From NCBI GenBank assembly GCA_022478985.1, contig JAKSZP010006626.1:62001-126000 (forward strand): a stretch of 64,000 nucleotides of DNA, read 5' to 3'. Position 1 is the first letter of the stretch. Every line of letters starts with the position of its first letter. Shown here one piece after another: positions 31,445 to 42,559 of the stretch. Under the pieces are notes generated by a model. It searched no databases. It saw only the letters and a program-made list of their open reading frames with translations, and was not told the DNA's origin. A program made the position numbers and the translations under genes. Origin of the DNA: Massospora cicadina (Eukaryota; Entomophthoromycota; Entomophthoromycetes; Entomophthorales; Entomophthoraceae).

Positions 31445-31907
31445 TCTTGGCGTAACAATGTACTGGACTGTCACCCAAGTCTAAAAATGTGCTTGAAGGT
31501 AAAACATTTGGAGAGGTCAAAAAAGGAATGTTGGAAAGAATTTAGACTTCTTTTTTGTGTTAGAAAGCATCAATATTAATATGGCGTGTGGGGAAATGGT
31601 GCCTCAGAGGCCTTCATGGCCCTGTAGGATCAAGATTTTATCACCTTCCGGATTAATTGCCTGGATGGCGCCTATTGTACTGCCTCATCCTAATGACTTC
31701 AGCAGTGGGGCGGCGCCTATTGCAATCCAGGAAGCGGGGATGAGATTCCTAAAGTTGATTCCATCAATTTTTGTTCTCATTATGCCTCCTGATCATATCT
31801 ATTTCAGTGCTTCGGGATAATTCCGTTTGCACTGGTTCAAAAGCCAATCTGTCAAGGCTAAATTTGTGAGCAGGTTTTTTGTCTTGCTCGTCATCAAAAT
31901 CCCAACA
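31445..31907 (-). repeat. 3' LTR of element H
   Basis: It aligns with 38359-38830. On the minus strand it starts TGTTGGGATTTTGATG at 31907, much like the TGTTGGGATTTT start of the element B LTR, and is preceded by the purine tract CTTGAGGGGGCTT. The other edge lacks the canonical CA, so it has mutated or the exact edge is off by a few bases. Confidence 0.8.
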
Positions 31908-34080
31908 AAGCCCCCTCAAGATCATGTGGAGGAGAGTATAGGGCTGGATGAACCATCCATGCATTCAATTTACCACAGTCACTGATTGATCCTAGAATTA
32001 GAGTACTTGGAGTTCACCTTATGAATGACCTTGTAAGGTCCAGATCGAAGAACGTTGAGCTTATTTTGTCAACCTTCAGGTCAATAATGAAAAAAGAGAT
32101 TTAGGTCAACTAATTGAAAAATGGGTAAAGTTGGTTATCTAACATTATATTTTAATGTCTCCCTTTGAGTGGTGGTGAAGATGCCACACATGGCTAGACT
32201 TTAAGCTGGACAATTTCATCAGAGAAACCCTCATAGTTATATTGGGGCTCTCATAATTTTAAAGTTTTGAGCAAAGGCTGAATGATACTTAAGGAGCTGA
32301 GAAGCACGTTTATATAGTGCTTCTTTAAGGAGAGTGTCTATAACTCTTGTTCCCAGCGTGGCAGTGCACGGTGCACAAGGCCAACGCCAGGGAACTAGCC
32401 GTTAATGCTAAAATAATTAGATCACAGCATAGGGTGCTGGAGCAATAACAATTTGGGCATAGAAGTCTGAATTTTATAATAAAAGAACTACAAAAGCGAC
32501 GTGGTGCACAAACTCAAAAGGGGGTAAGTGACCCAGGTTGGAGGGAACCTGGATGAACCAACGATGAACTAGGGGATAGCTTCAAAGTATTTGCAATGGC
32601 AAGGTTAACAGAGCGCAAGACCTCCTTGAAGAGGTTTTCGCACAGGAGTGTTCAAAATATTATAAAAGTAAAGCATAAAACGGGAAAAGGGTTACACTAG
32701 GAAGTTGACCAACAAGGATTGTTGGTTGAGGAAAACATATTTAAACTCAGATGAAAGAATACAGATGTGCTGCAGTGGGCCCAAGCACCGACCCACCAAT
32801 AGGGCATCACTGCCATCTGAATTAGTTAAATAAGCCAAAACTGACTTTACTTGAGTGATCGTTGAAGTTGGATTCAAACTGAACGTGTTGTTTCATAAAT
32901 CGAATGGGTTTCAAAACTTCATTCCTCACTGAAACGAATGGAACTGTCTGCATTAATTTGATAGATCGTCCATTTTAATTCCTGGACCAATGTAAGGGAC
33001 TAGGCGCTTGCCACCCCACTAGTACCAACCTGGGCATTTTTTGCCTATACCCAGCGCTGGTCTAGGGTGTGCTTCAGGTCTTTGAGGCCCTGTAATTTCA
33101 CCTTCTGGGCCTCCTGGCGCCCAGCCTTATCCTTGGGGTTAGTCCCCACTATGATGTCATGGGACCATGACAGCTTCAAAAAGGACTTTTTTATAGCTCA
33201 GTGATAGTTTATTCTATAGGCAAGCAAAGAGCTGGGAAGATGATGATTCCAGAGAGCAGGGTTGGAGGCGGAAACTTCTGTAATTTAGAGACAAAGGTTC
33301 CATTAGCACGAACCACTGCCCCATTAGTGGATGGGTTATTTGGGGCGGCGAAACTTTGGTTAAGCCAAAAAGTAAATTCTTGGACTACCTGCGAGGTAAA
33401 ATTAACCCACTATCCAAAAGTAAAGTTTGTGAGCATCAATGCTGGGTGAAAACTTATTAAATAAGGAAGAGATCCATGGCTTTTGCAGTGGCAGCGGGGA
33501 CCAAAATCATTTTGACGCATTTTGTTAGATGATCCACAGCGAGGAAGATAAATTTATGGCTGTGCAATCCAGTGGGAAGAAAGTTAGTCACATCAAGGAT
33601 AACGACACTGAAGGGTCCCATTGGGGCAATGACTGAGTGTTAATATAAAGTACTGACCCAGTATTGAGTTCAACAAGTCATATAGGCCTCTAGGACCTCT
33701 TGGATGGTCTCCACAATTCAGTCTAGTAACATATTAACTTTAACCACATGAGTCCTATTAACTGCCCCATGTCTCACAGTAGTATGGCTCTCTAGGATAA
33801 TGTGGGCTTTGGAAGAAGGGAGTACATAGAAGGTTTCTTTTCTTTATGACCCTTTTTTATAGCAGTCAATCCTTGATTTGGGTGTCCCAGGTCATCTTTC
33901 AGAGCACAGCTTAGACTTCAGGAGTTTACAACTCCAAGCGTTCAGTTCAACCAATCAGATCATATAGTCAGTCTTTCTTAGAAGCCAAAGCAGCCAACAC
34001 CGCATCCTAAAGAGGGAATTGGCACTTTGGTGGATCACACCAGCACAATGAACAATTGTGAAAATATAGCTCTGAAGTCA
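31908..34080 (-). pseudogene. pol: Element H integrase, heavily decayed
   Basis: Minus strand fragments: MGQLIGLMWLKLICY near 33740-33780 (zinc region), GSVLYINTQSLPQWDPSVSL near 33600-33680 (core start), QASQLLKYHSAFAQNFKIM near 32250-32310, and LNVLRSGPYKVIHKVNSKYS near 32000-32060 (C-terminal G-P-[FY]-x-V block). The frame 32877-32692 lies in the middle and is not recognisable by itself. The three catalytic acidic residues could not be placed. Confidence 0.55.
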
Positions 34081-34560
34081 TAAGACCCATCTGATTAAAT
34101 GGCCATTATGGTCCTTCATCTGCTGGATCCACTGGAGTGAGGAATGGTCACTTACAATGGTAAAGTGGGTGCCTTAGAGATAAGGCCAAAGATGTTTGGT
34201 TGCTAGAAAGACAGCCAGGCATTCTCAGTTGCTAATGCTATAGTTCCTTTTGACTTACTCAGAGTCTTGCTAAAAAAGCCACTCAGTGACTTTCTTATTT
34301 TGTCATGCTAAGCTAAGATGGCCTCAAAGGCGACCTTTCTTGCATCTGTGAACACCAAGGGGGGTTGGTCAAAAAGTGGGTGGACTAAGAGGGGCTTAGT
34401 ACAATGGTCGGTCCTCAGTGCATTAAAAACCTGTTCTTGTTCTGGCTGACATTCAAAAGGCACGTTCTCCTGAAGGAGGTAAAATAGAGGCTTGACCATG
34501 TTGGCAACCCAAGGGGTAAACTGATGGTAATATTCCACCATGCTAGTTAACACCTGTGTA
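34080..34560 (-). pseudogene. pol: Element H RT-RNase H connection and RNase H
   Basis: Frame 34553-34308 reads VLTSMVEYYHQFTPWVANMV, then KPLFYLLQENVPFECQPEQE and PPLVFTDARKVAFEAILA (T-D-A-S-x-x-A-x-G-A-V-L). The next frame continues SLSGFFSKTLSKSKGTIALA, then TENAWLSF. These are the connection helix and first half of RNase H, and a stop follows ILA. Confidence 0.8.
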
Positions 34561-35300
34561 TCACTCAGGCTCTGGGGGCGTTACATCTTTTTATAGCGTT
34601 GACTTTGTCTGTTTAGGGTGGATGCCTTCTTTTGTGACCTTGTGCCTCAGAAACTCCATTTTTCAACTTAAAGAAGGAGCACTTTAAAATTTTGAGCTTT
34701 ATTAAAGTCTTTTATAAGCTAATTGAAAACTTCCCAAAGATACTTGACTTGTCAATTAAAAGTTCAGTAGAATACAGTGATACCACTGAAGAAGATAAGG
34801 ACACATGACAGCTTTAAGTCCCCAAGGATCCCGTCCATGGTACGCTGGAAAGCAGACGGCATGTTACAGAGGCCCTGGGTCACCCTCGTGGCTTAGATAG
34901 CTTTTCACTGACTATGTGTTCATTTGGCTCAATCCTTGAGGGCGAGCTCCACTTGCAATTATCCGCTGGCAAGGTCCATTGCAGAAAAGTACTGCAATCC
35001 GGTGATTAATCAGAGAAAGTTGTCAATTTGGGGCAAAGGACAAATGTTCTTCTTAATGATGGAGTTGAGCCATTGATAGTCCATCACCACCCGATGGCTG
35101 CCATCAATCTTCTGAACCAGCAGGAGGAAAGAAGCCCAAGGAGTGCACTAAGGCACTAAGAGTCTGTCTAAGAGTATTTGCATAAGCTCCGCCACCACCT
35201 GAGCTTCTTCAACTTTACTCTTTTGGTAAGGTCAGTACTGGAAGGAGGGAGCGCCTCCAGTCTTCACATGATGTAAAACCCCATACATTCTTCCAAGTCT
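34560..35300 (-). pseudogene. pol: Element H reverse transcriptase
   Basis: Minus-strand motifs: KSKVEEAQVVAELMQILLDR, TPWASFLLLVQKIDGSHRVV followed by MDYQWLNSI, LQYFSAMDLASG*LQVEL (motif A, Asp kept), VTQGLCNMPSAFQRTMDGIL, and LSCVLIFFSGITVFY where Y-L-D-D-I-T-V-F-S is expected. The catalytic pair is lost. Confidence 0.8.
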
Positions 35301-35869
35301 TAGGTTGAGGCCAAAAAAGGTTTAAATACTCCTCCAAAATTCTTGAACTTTGCGTTGTTGGTCTTTAGTGATACTTTCTAAAACTGGTGTTGACCAGTGC
35401 CAATAAATGGGCGTCTCTAACCCAAGGTCCCTTAGGCTCCCAAAAATAAATACATCGTTGACAGCCTCTACTAGTAGTAGGAAGACATAGATGGCGGGAC
35501 TGTTTGGCCTGCTAACCTGAGACTCTCAGTAAGGTTAGCCAACAATACAGATATATTTCTGTCATAATCTAGATTTAGGATTTTCAGTCAGACTAGCGTC
35601 TCCTTGTCGGATAGATTGTCTAGGCCTTGGTTTTTTAGCAGGTATCTGGAGAGATGTTAAAATGGACCCAGGTGTTGGTAATAACTTTGGAGACTACGGA
35701 GGTAAAGTAAGTAACCTAGGTAAATAGATCAACATGCCTTCTTGTCAATAAACAGTAGATGGGGGCAGACTGACCTGAGAACCCTTTAATTGATATTAAT
35801 GTCAATAAATTTGGCCCTCACTCTTTTGTAGGCAAGCTCGGTCCTTGACAACTATCTTAGCGTCATGAG

Positions 35870-36318
35870 AAGTTACAAAGATTATTGAGACCCAATGCCC
35901 CAGAAATTTCGTCATCATATGTACTACTGCTGTTTAGTCTTGAAGAAACTTGGCTCCAAAAAGAAGGTCATATCTTGGGCTATTCAGCGTGATGACAGGG
36001 GTATTTAAAATAAGATTTTTAAATTGGATAGGTAGGGAATAATTTGGCCTTTATAGATTAGGTACATTTTGGGACAGCTTTGTCATACTCCATATAGTTT
36101 GGTAAGTCTGGAGAGGTCCTAATACGATTCATCAACTTGGAGGGTATAACATTCAAAGGAGAACCGCTTTTGACTATGTCAAGAACTTGAATCTTATGGT
36201 CTTGAACTGCGATGTGGGTAACTAGACTTCCTAACTGGGAAGGTAGCATGTGATACATGAGAGAGTCATCGGAAGAAAAGTAAGAAGTATTAATTTTATC
36301 TATATAGACGGGTAGCAA
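35870..36318 (-). pseudogene. pol: Element H aspartic protease, catalytic Asp lost
   Basis: Frame 36318-36058 reads VLDIVKSGSPLNVIPSKLMN, then RIRTSPDLPNYMEY. The active site D-S-G-S has become K-S-G-S. DMTFFLEPSFF in a shifted frame near 35950-35980 stands where Y-D-L-L-F-G-x-x-F-L is found in element E. Non-functional. Confidence 0.75.
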
Positions 36319-36452
36319 TTCTTCTTCAGGTATGATTGCTCCAGGTTTTTAAGATCATGGGCGTTTATTGAGGCGTAGTGAGATGTCAGCATGGAGTGAC
36401 TCGTCCTTCATGCTGACGGATCTTTTCCTGCCTCCTCAGCAAGACGTTTGCG

Positions 36453-38300
36453 GCATGTCTTAGAGCTTTGTTGGAAACTATTGTAGTAGATGCATTGGGT
36501 TGAGGTTTCTTCTGGTTTTCGACCACATGGACCTGAAGATGGTCTTAGGAACCAAGGGGTAGTTTTGGAGTGCAGTTAATGCAGAGAACTTGTTGAACGC
36601 TTCTTTAACTCTCAAATGTAGGTATTCCATTTTTTGGCTGATCATATGAAATTGGACCTCGGGATAATATCCCAAGGAAGAGATGACATTGGTAATGGCA
36701 TCATCCAGGTTAATAAGATTGGTGCTATCTAGGGGTTTCACTTGAGCATAGAATTGGCTGGCGAACTCCATGGGACTCTCCCCTTTATTCAGTTGGATAA
36801 CCATAAATGTTTGTTTCTTATTGTCCAGTGTTTAATTGCTGCTAAATTCTTGTATTGAGGCCTTATGGACTTAATCCCAGGTGTTACATTATTTCAAGTG
36901 GGGGTCATGATCTCCCAAGCAGTGCTGTAAGCCAGGTTTGGATATGCTTCACTTTCTGCCTGTCAGTAGCTTCTTCCATGGACTTCTTGTAGGCATGCTG
37001 GAAATAGGTAATGCTCTTATGGATGGGGGTGAACCTCTCTTTAAAGCTTAGTTTAAATCTAGTTACAAGAGGAGTAAAGAGGGTGTTAACGCCTGGTATT
37101 AGAGCTGTATCAGGGATATCAGTATCCACATAGTTGCTGGGGACCTGATGGCCCAACTGTCATCTATGCCTTCGAGGTCCTCTTGGATATAGTCCTAATT
37201 TCTATTGAAGGAGAAAATGAAAGCCTTCTGGGAAGCCTGCTCCTTCAGGTCTTGATTATTGCCGCCCTTAAGGATAAGCTGGCTCTCAAGGGTGGTCAAA
37301 CGGGTCTCAAATCCTTGACAGGGTTGTTTGAGTAAGAGATGTAACTATTGATAGGCCTGGTGAAGGTGCTATATATATCTTTTTCAACCGATAATGCCTC
37401 AATGGAGACCCTAGGGTCGCAAGGAACCCCATCTACTTGGAGCTTGCATCCCTGGGCTACATTCTGGATTTGATCATGTAAATCGACTAAGGCTGCCAAA
37501 ACATCCTTTGCCAAGGGTCGTCAGGGTCTCTGTGAGTAGGTACTGAAGGGCCAGAGGGCCCTTGAGGCCAACAGTGACCCTCAGGTTCTTCACTCTAGGA
37601 GGTGTAGTCACAAGAGGCCAGCTCCTGATAAGGTTGTTGCAGGGTCCATAGCAGATCTTCAACATGGTGGAGGATCTGATTCCAAACAGCCTCAAAAAGT
37701 TGGATATTCTGATGAAGTTGCTCTTTTAGGTAGCTAGAAACCCGCTATCCAACAGTACATCGTGGCCTTGGCTTCATTGATTAATTGAAGATTATTAATA
37801 ATGACCTCTCAGCTGTCATGGACAAAGGAGGAGGCGCGTTGTAAAAATCAATGACATGGGAGTACAAGATCTGAATGAGCCCCAGTTTTCAGGAGACCTC
37901 ATGATGGTTCACCCAACTAGCTAGAGGAGGTGATGAAAAGCTGGGTTTTTTAAGTTCTGAAGGTAGCACTTTGTTCTTGAATCAGCTCTCCCTTTGGCAG
38001 CTGGGCTGAGGTGTAAAGATCCTGCATGGTAAAGAGCACAAAAGAATTGTGAGAATGGCTGGAGTGGGCACTCACAGAGTAGATGACATTTATTAACTGT
38101 TGAAAAATGTCATTAAATTCATGTACTGTAGTTGGTATTGATTACTATCAACTGTGAGCAGGGTTAACTGGAGCGTGGCCCTAAATTCTAAACTCTCATG
38201 CTTTGTGAGTAGCACTTCATCTCAAAAGGTATAGTTCTAGAGTAACCTTTCTTGACTGATCAAAAGATTCATCTAAGAGACTGCTAATATTATCCATTAT
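36453..38300 (-). pseudogene. gag: Element H gag
   Basis: Frame 36804-36478 reads ESPMEFASQFYAQVKPLDST and DDAITNVISSLGYYPEVQFH, a capsid-type helical domain. Frame 37156-36905 (FKLSFKERFTPIHKSITYFQ, then HAYKKSMEEATDRQKVKHIQ) and two frames at 37296-37695 lie upstream. The zinc knuckle at 36453-36494 reads CIYYNSFQQSSKTC: the second Cys is Tyr and the His is Gln, so zinc binding is lost. Stops and shifts separate all parts. Confidence 0.75.
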
Positions 38301-38334
38301 TTGTGATAGACGTTTTCACTTTGGACATCTTGTA

Positions 38335-38354
38335 GCCCCTTGTAGTGAGAACAA
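38335..38354 (-). promoter_or_regulatory. Primer binding site of element H, decayed
   Basis: The minus strand reads TTGTTCTCACTACAAGGGGC, a close relative of TGGTGCTCACTACAGGGG in J and D. It lies just inside the 5' LTR, where a primer site belongs. Confidence 0.65.
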
Positions 38355-38358
38355 CTTC

Positions 38359-38830
38359 TCATGAAATATCAGATCTCTGGACTGTAGTTGAAGTCTTAAA
38401 ATGGGCTCAAAGCTGAAAATTAGTGGAGATGTAACAAAAACAAAAAAGTGAAGAAATAAAGACTACTTTATTGTAATAGAAAGTGTTATTATTTATAGAG
38501 TGCGTGGTGAAATGGTGCCTCATAACCTTTGTGGCACTGTAGGATCAGGATCTTTTAATGCCTACCGGATTAATTTCTTGGATGGCGCCTTCATGTAATG
38601 CATCATCCTTGTGGCGGCAGTGGTGGGGGAAGCGCCTCTTGTGATTTGGGAAGAAGGGATGGGATTCCTGAGGGTGATTCCATTGATTCTAGTGAACGTA
38701 ATGATTCCTAATCAAATCTAGTCCAATGTCAACAAGATAATGTTCCATTTATGTCAGTTCATGTGTCTTTCTGTCAAAAGAAATTTAAGAGAAGAATTTT
38801 TTGCCTTTCTTTTTATCTCGAATCCTCACA
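38359..38830 (-). repeat. 5' LTR of element H
   Basis: Matches 31445-31907, for example around GGCGCC and GGATTAATT near 38570-38590. Its right edge CTCACA is followed directly by the GAGGT duplication. The left edge near 38359-38362 is approximate. Confidence 0.8.
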
Positions 38831-39304
38831 GAGGTTCCATTCCAATGGGAAATAACTCAATACAAGATTTTAATGTACTAAGTAAAGCTCTTAAAACACT
38901 ACTGTATTAGTTGATCATGTATTTATAAAATCGTTTATCCGCTTTACTTATGCTATTTATGTGTCTGTAGGGGAATTTCTGGCACAACTTTATGAAAACA
39001 AGCTGATCATCCTATAGCACATACCAGTAAAACACTAACTCGAGTGGAGAGGAATTACAGTATTACCAAGCAAGAGTGCCTAGATGTCTTGCTTACCATT
39101 ATGATTTTCGTCCTTTCCTTCTGGGGACCATTTACTGTGGTTATAGACCATGCATCTTTACAATGACTGCAACAGATGAAGGATATGGATGAAAGACTGG
39201 TATGTTAGGCACTCAAACTCCAAATTTATGACTTTTGACTGTTCATTGCACCGGAATGATCCACCAAACGTTAACATTGACAAAGCTATTCATATTAGCG
39301 CACT
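38831..39304 (+). pseudogene. pol: Element I RNase H, resumed after H
   Basis: EVPFQWENNSIQDFNVLSKA, then LKTLLY continues the connection domain cut at 31444. It goes on to HTSKTLTRVERNYSITKQEC, GPFTVVIDHASLQ*LQQMKD and MDERLVC*ALKLQIYDF, the second half of RNase H. It stops at 39309 where element D begins. Confidence 0.8.
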
Positions 39305-39309
39305 ATGCC
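39305..39309. repeat. Target duplication of element D, left
   Basis: ATGCC; the right copy at 55864-55868 is ATGCT. Confidence 0.65.
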
Positions 39310-39497
39310 TGTAAGTGATATTGTATATAACAAATCTTCCCGCTAGACCATGATTATAAATCTGCTTGTCCGCTAAGGTATGAGGCCCTCTAGTGGATAT
39401 GGGTGTTATTGTTTATGTACAATAGTTATTTCTTGCAAAATATCTCAAATGAAAATAAAGTAATCTGCTGGGCTTAATATGCCAGCTAAATATGATT

Positions 39498-39518
39498 TGT
39501 CAGGTATTGTCCCTGACA
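39498..39518. promoter_or_regulatory. Palindrome in D 5' LTR
   Basis: TGTCAGGTA-TTG-TCCCTGACA. The arms are nearly perfect here and fully perfect in the 3' LTR at 54896-54916. It lies about 190 bases into the LTR, in U3, where control elements of LTR promoters usually lie. A binding site for a dimeric regulator is possible; this is inference. Confidence 0.5.
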
Positions 39519-40332
39519 CTAAGCAAGCAATTAAGTTGTCAATTTTTATATTGATAATCAAATTGTCATGTAGGAGTTAGTCAGATTTTTTACCAATTTA
39601 ATAGGGTATTTTTAGTTGATGGGAGAGTGATGCCTCCTTGATAGCAACTGGCACTTTAACCTATTAAGTATTGGGACTTGCTGGCTATGGGTAAAGTCCC
39701 ATTACCCAATTAGGTTGCTAACCTAATAAGGGTGAATCTCTGGGGTTGAATGAAGGCATTAAAACACGTTCTTCGTTTCAATCCAGAGAAGGGTGCAATT
39801 GAGTAATGGAGAGAACTGGACCAACCTGATGAGGAAGATCATCGTTTTGCATTACCCTGGAGGGTGAATTAGCAACAACGGCTGCCATTTCTTAGCAAGG
39901 CGCTAACAGAAGAGTTGGGAGCTGAATCTCCTATATATACTCCCAAAAGATACTAATAAAGCAAAGGTTTTTAGTATCAAATAACTTTAGGTTTATTATA
40001 TGTTTATTATACTCTGTATTATTATCAAGTTTCCACGATCTTTGCATCAAGAGAAGGACCTCTTAACCAGCTAAACGTAGTTTAAGCTCTGCTGTGTTAT
40101 ATAGAAGTTACCAACTTGAAAAAAGAAGTCAAAGGGAAAGGTTTTCCTAGTTTTCTGGAGAGATTATTTAGTGAATTCACCAGTGGGTTGAAGGATTGCT
40201 GTACCTGTTCAAAGGAGAATCTAGAGCAGGATTTTTATTGATCGTTAACTACTCAACTGGATACTAGTCTTCATCCTAGTATCAATCACCTGCATATTCA
40301 TATTAAGATCAAAGATAATAAATTGAACATAT

Positions 40333-40350
40333 AAAGAACCTGTGTAAGAA
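40333..40350. repeat. Target duplication of the LINE, left
   Basis: AAAGAACCTGTGTAAGAA; the right copy at 45592-45609 differs by one base (G to A). Confidence 0.88.
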
Positions 40351-40699
40351 CTTTTCTTTCCAATTACTATCACTTTTAGTAATACGATTTAATTCAAATG
40401 GCACAATTTGATAATCATTACCAGTTGAGATAAGTATTAATAAAGTGAAGAGCTGGGCGAACATGGTAAAGGGCAGCGGACCTGGACCTGCACCGCCCAA
40501 ATGTACCAAGCACACAGGTACAAAAGAAAATCTCAGTAAAAAATAAAAAATACTGAGGTGGTGCCCTCTTCAAGTTTCATTAATTTCTTAATAAAATACT
40601 GCAGCTATATGGAAGTATACCAATTGAAACCACTGTCATTGGTGGAACACGGGATATGAGTTTTCCTGGTCGTAGAAACACTGACAATGTGGTAAAGTT

Positions 40700-41330
40700 T
40701 GGCGAAGCCCAACATAAATTCTCCCACATGTCTTGTACTTAACAACCCATACTATCTGCAGAGGTTGGGTAGATCTTGGGTTTGAAACTGCAGAAGAAGT
40801 GAATGAAGCAACAAAGGTCAGCGTGGTACTTGACCATCCTGATGGACAGCAATTGGCATCAACAAAATGAACCCAATAAACTGAATCCAAAGACAATTTT
40901 ATAATTTTTTGACTATCTTCCAACCACAATTGGCGCGCCAGTAGTTGAAAGACATCTCCAAGAAGGCTTGGAAGCCTAAGGGAAATCAAACAATTTGAAT
41001 TGCATAGATTCCAGCTGATGCCGACCCTTAGCATGAGGAAGTCAATAGCAATTATTTCACCAAACCAGGATGTTTTATTAAATACTAAAAAAATCCTCAT
41101 ATAGCATTCTTCACCATTGATAGGAAAAAATCCCAGCTGTTCCACGCAACAGTGGAAAGCGCACCCCCATATGCAAGCACTGCTAGGCCTTTGGACACAA
41201 GATTCACGCTTGCCTCATAAAAGAAGGCTTGAGAGGAATGGAATTCTGTGAGGAGGAAATGGTTGAAGACTCAGAATACACCAAAAATCACGGATACTAC
41301 ACAAGCTTTCACCTGGGGAGAACATGTTTA
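40700..41330 (+). pseudogene. LINE ORF1 with CCHC knuckle
   Basis: EATKVSVVLDHPDGQQLAST near 40800-40865 matches ORF1 of the first LINE. At 41172-41213 the knuckle CKHC*AFGHKIHAC keeps all four ligands of C-x2-C-x4-H-x4-C but has a TAG stop inside. The part up to 41850 (frame 41628-41849) may be the end of ORF1 or the start of ORF2. Confidence 0.65.
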
Positions 41331-41859
41331 ATGTAAAATAATTGACCCTATTTCCCCAAAAGAACAAAAAAATGACCTAACAAGCTTGCAAGCTGGCCAT
41401 GGCCAAGGGAAAGGCCTCGGCGAAATCAACCATATTGCTGGAGCAGATCAAAGAAGTTATGGATGACTTTGAATCAATGAACTAATCAGATCCCACGGAA
41501 AACCATACATCAAATCTAACTAGATTGGATTTAAAGGAACCTGATTTGGAAATGAATGAAGCAAAGTTGGGGTTCAGAGCACCCCTGAAATTGCAGAATT
41601 TAACCCAATTGGGAAGTAAAATCTCCAATGAATGCGCAAGAAAATAATGTGGCCAATAAAATCACACAAGTGCACTGCAACATTATATTGAACCTAAGCA
41701 AAGCCAAGAGAGGAGAAAAAACTGCGGCGATGAAAGGGGCTGATTACACCCTAACTCCTACTCATGGTTATGCTCTCCGCAGCAGAGGTGCATTGGAGAG
41801 CAATGTGAGTGAGGGAGATGGGACGGGGGGCCCTGCTAACCAGTCCTGAGGTGCATCGG

Positions 41860-42550
41860 GTGTCTCAGTAGAGATAGGGACGCTGAACATAGCGAGTCTC
41901 AAGGCCTTAATTTCCTGGGCCAAGAAGTTGAGTCTCCTACAAAAACCACCTGTAATATCCTGGAGGTTCAGGAAACCCACTGTCCACTGGGAGAGGAGGC
42001 GGCATGGGAAAAAGGCTCCTCCCAACAATATTGTTTTGGTCGCTCTATTGTGGGGTGATAGTACATGCAAACAAAAACTTATTATTTATTAATAAAATTT
42101 TGTTCCTGGACAGCCGCATACTTGCCATAACCTTCTCATGGCACACCAAAGTGCACACAATAGCCAGTGTATACACCCCAAACAGTGCACATGACTGAAT
42201 TAAATTTTTTACAGCCCTAACACAACTAAATCCACCAGAAAATACTTTCATAATGAGAGACATGGACTGCTGGACTAGCCCAGAGATGGACCAATGGCCA
42301 TACACAACGGAGATCCACAAGGCTAGTGGAACCCTGCGTACTAAAGGCCACCCTGAGACTATATGATCCACTGCCAAAAAGGCCCTACTAAAAACATGAC
42401 ACGCCCACATGTACACTACAGTACACTTGTCTCTATGTCAAGGATAGACTTAGTACTCGCACCTATAATTTTTCATCACCAAATTCAAAGGTTCAAAACT
42501 ACAAAAATCAAATTTTCTGACCATTTGACTTGTTTCAGTGTCTTACAAAC
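41860..42550 (+). pseudogene. LINE endonuclease (EEP family)
   Basis: IGTLNIASLKALISWAKKL starts the domain. LEVQETHCPLGEEAAW near 41960-42005 carries the Q-E-T-H motif with the metal-binding Glu. MRDMDCWTSPEMDQWPYTTE near 42260-42310 stands where G-D-[FL]-N is expected, so the Asp-Asn pair is changed. SRIDLVLAPIIFHH, then IKFSDHLTCFSVL (42440-42545) keeps S-R-I-D and the catalytic S-D-H. At least two frameshifts. Confidence 0.75.
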
Positions 42551-42559
42551 TGGCGGAAT

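Larger units (their letters stand above)
31445..38830 (-). mobile_element. Gypsy element H, full length, minus strand
   Basis: LTR copies lie at 31445-31907 and about 38359-38830. GAGGT at 31440-31444 and 38831-38835 is a perfect 5-bp target duplication. The minus strand gives primer site, gag, protease, RT, RNase H and integrase in order. Length is 7386 bp. It sits in the RT-RNase H connection of element I, whose reading frame is restored when H is taken out. All coding parts are decayed. Confidence 0.87.
39310..40350 (+). repeat. 5' LTR of element D, first part
   Basis: It starts TGTAAGTGATATTG and aligns with 54707-55750. It has the palindrome at 39498-39518, the core block at 39862-39890 and a TATA-like CTATATATAC at 39931-39940. 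At 40350 a LINE interrupts it; the last 113 bases lie at 45610-45722. Without the LINE the LTR is 1154 bp, against 1157 bp for the 3' copy. Confidence 0.85.

Noticed and set aside
40636..41145. 169-codon minus-strand frame, one of the longest in the window
   Set aside because: Antisense to LINE ORF1; the plus strand matches the other LINE copy while this frame matches nothing I know.
41768..42416. 100- and 123-codon minus-strand frames
   Set aside because: Antisense to the LINE endonuclease, which shows QETH, SRID and SDH on the plus strand.
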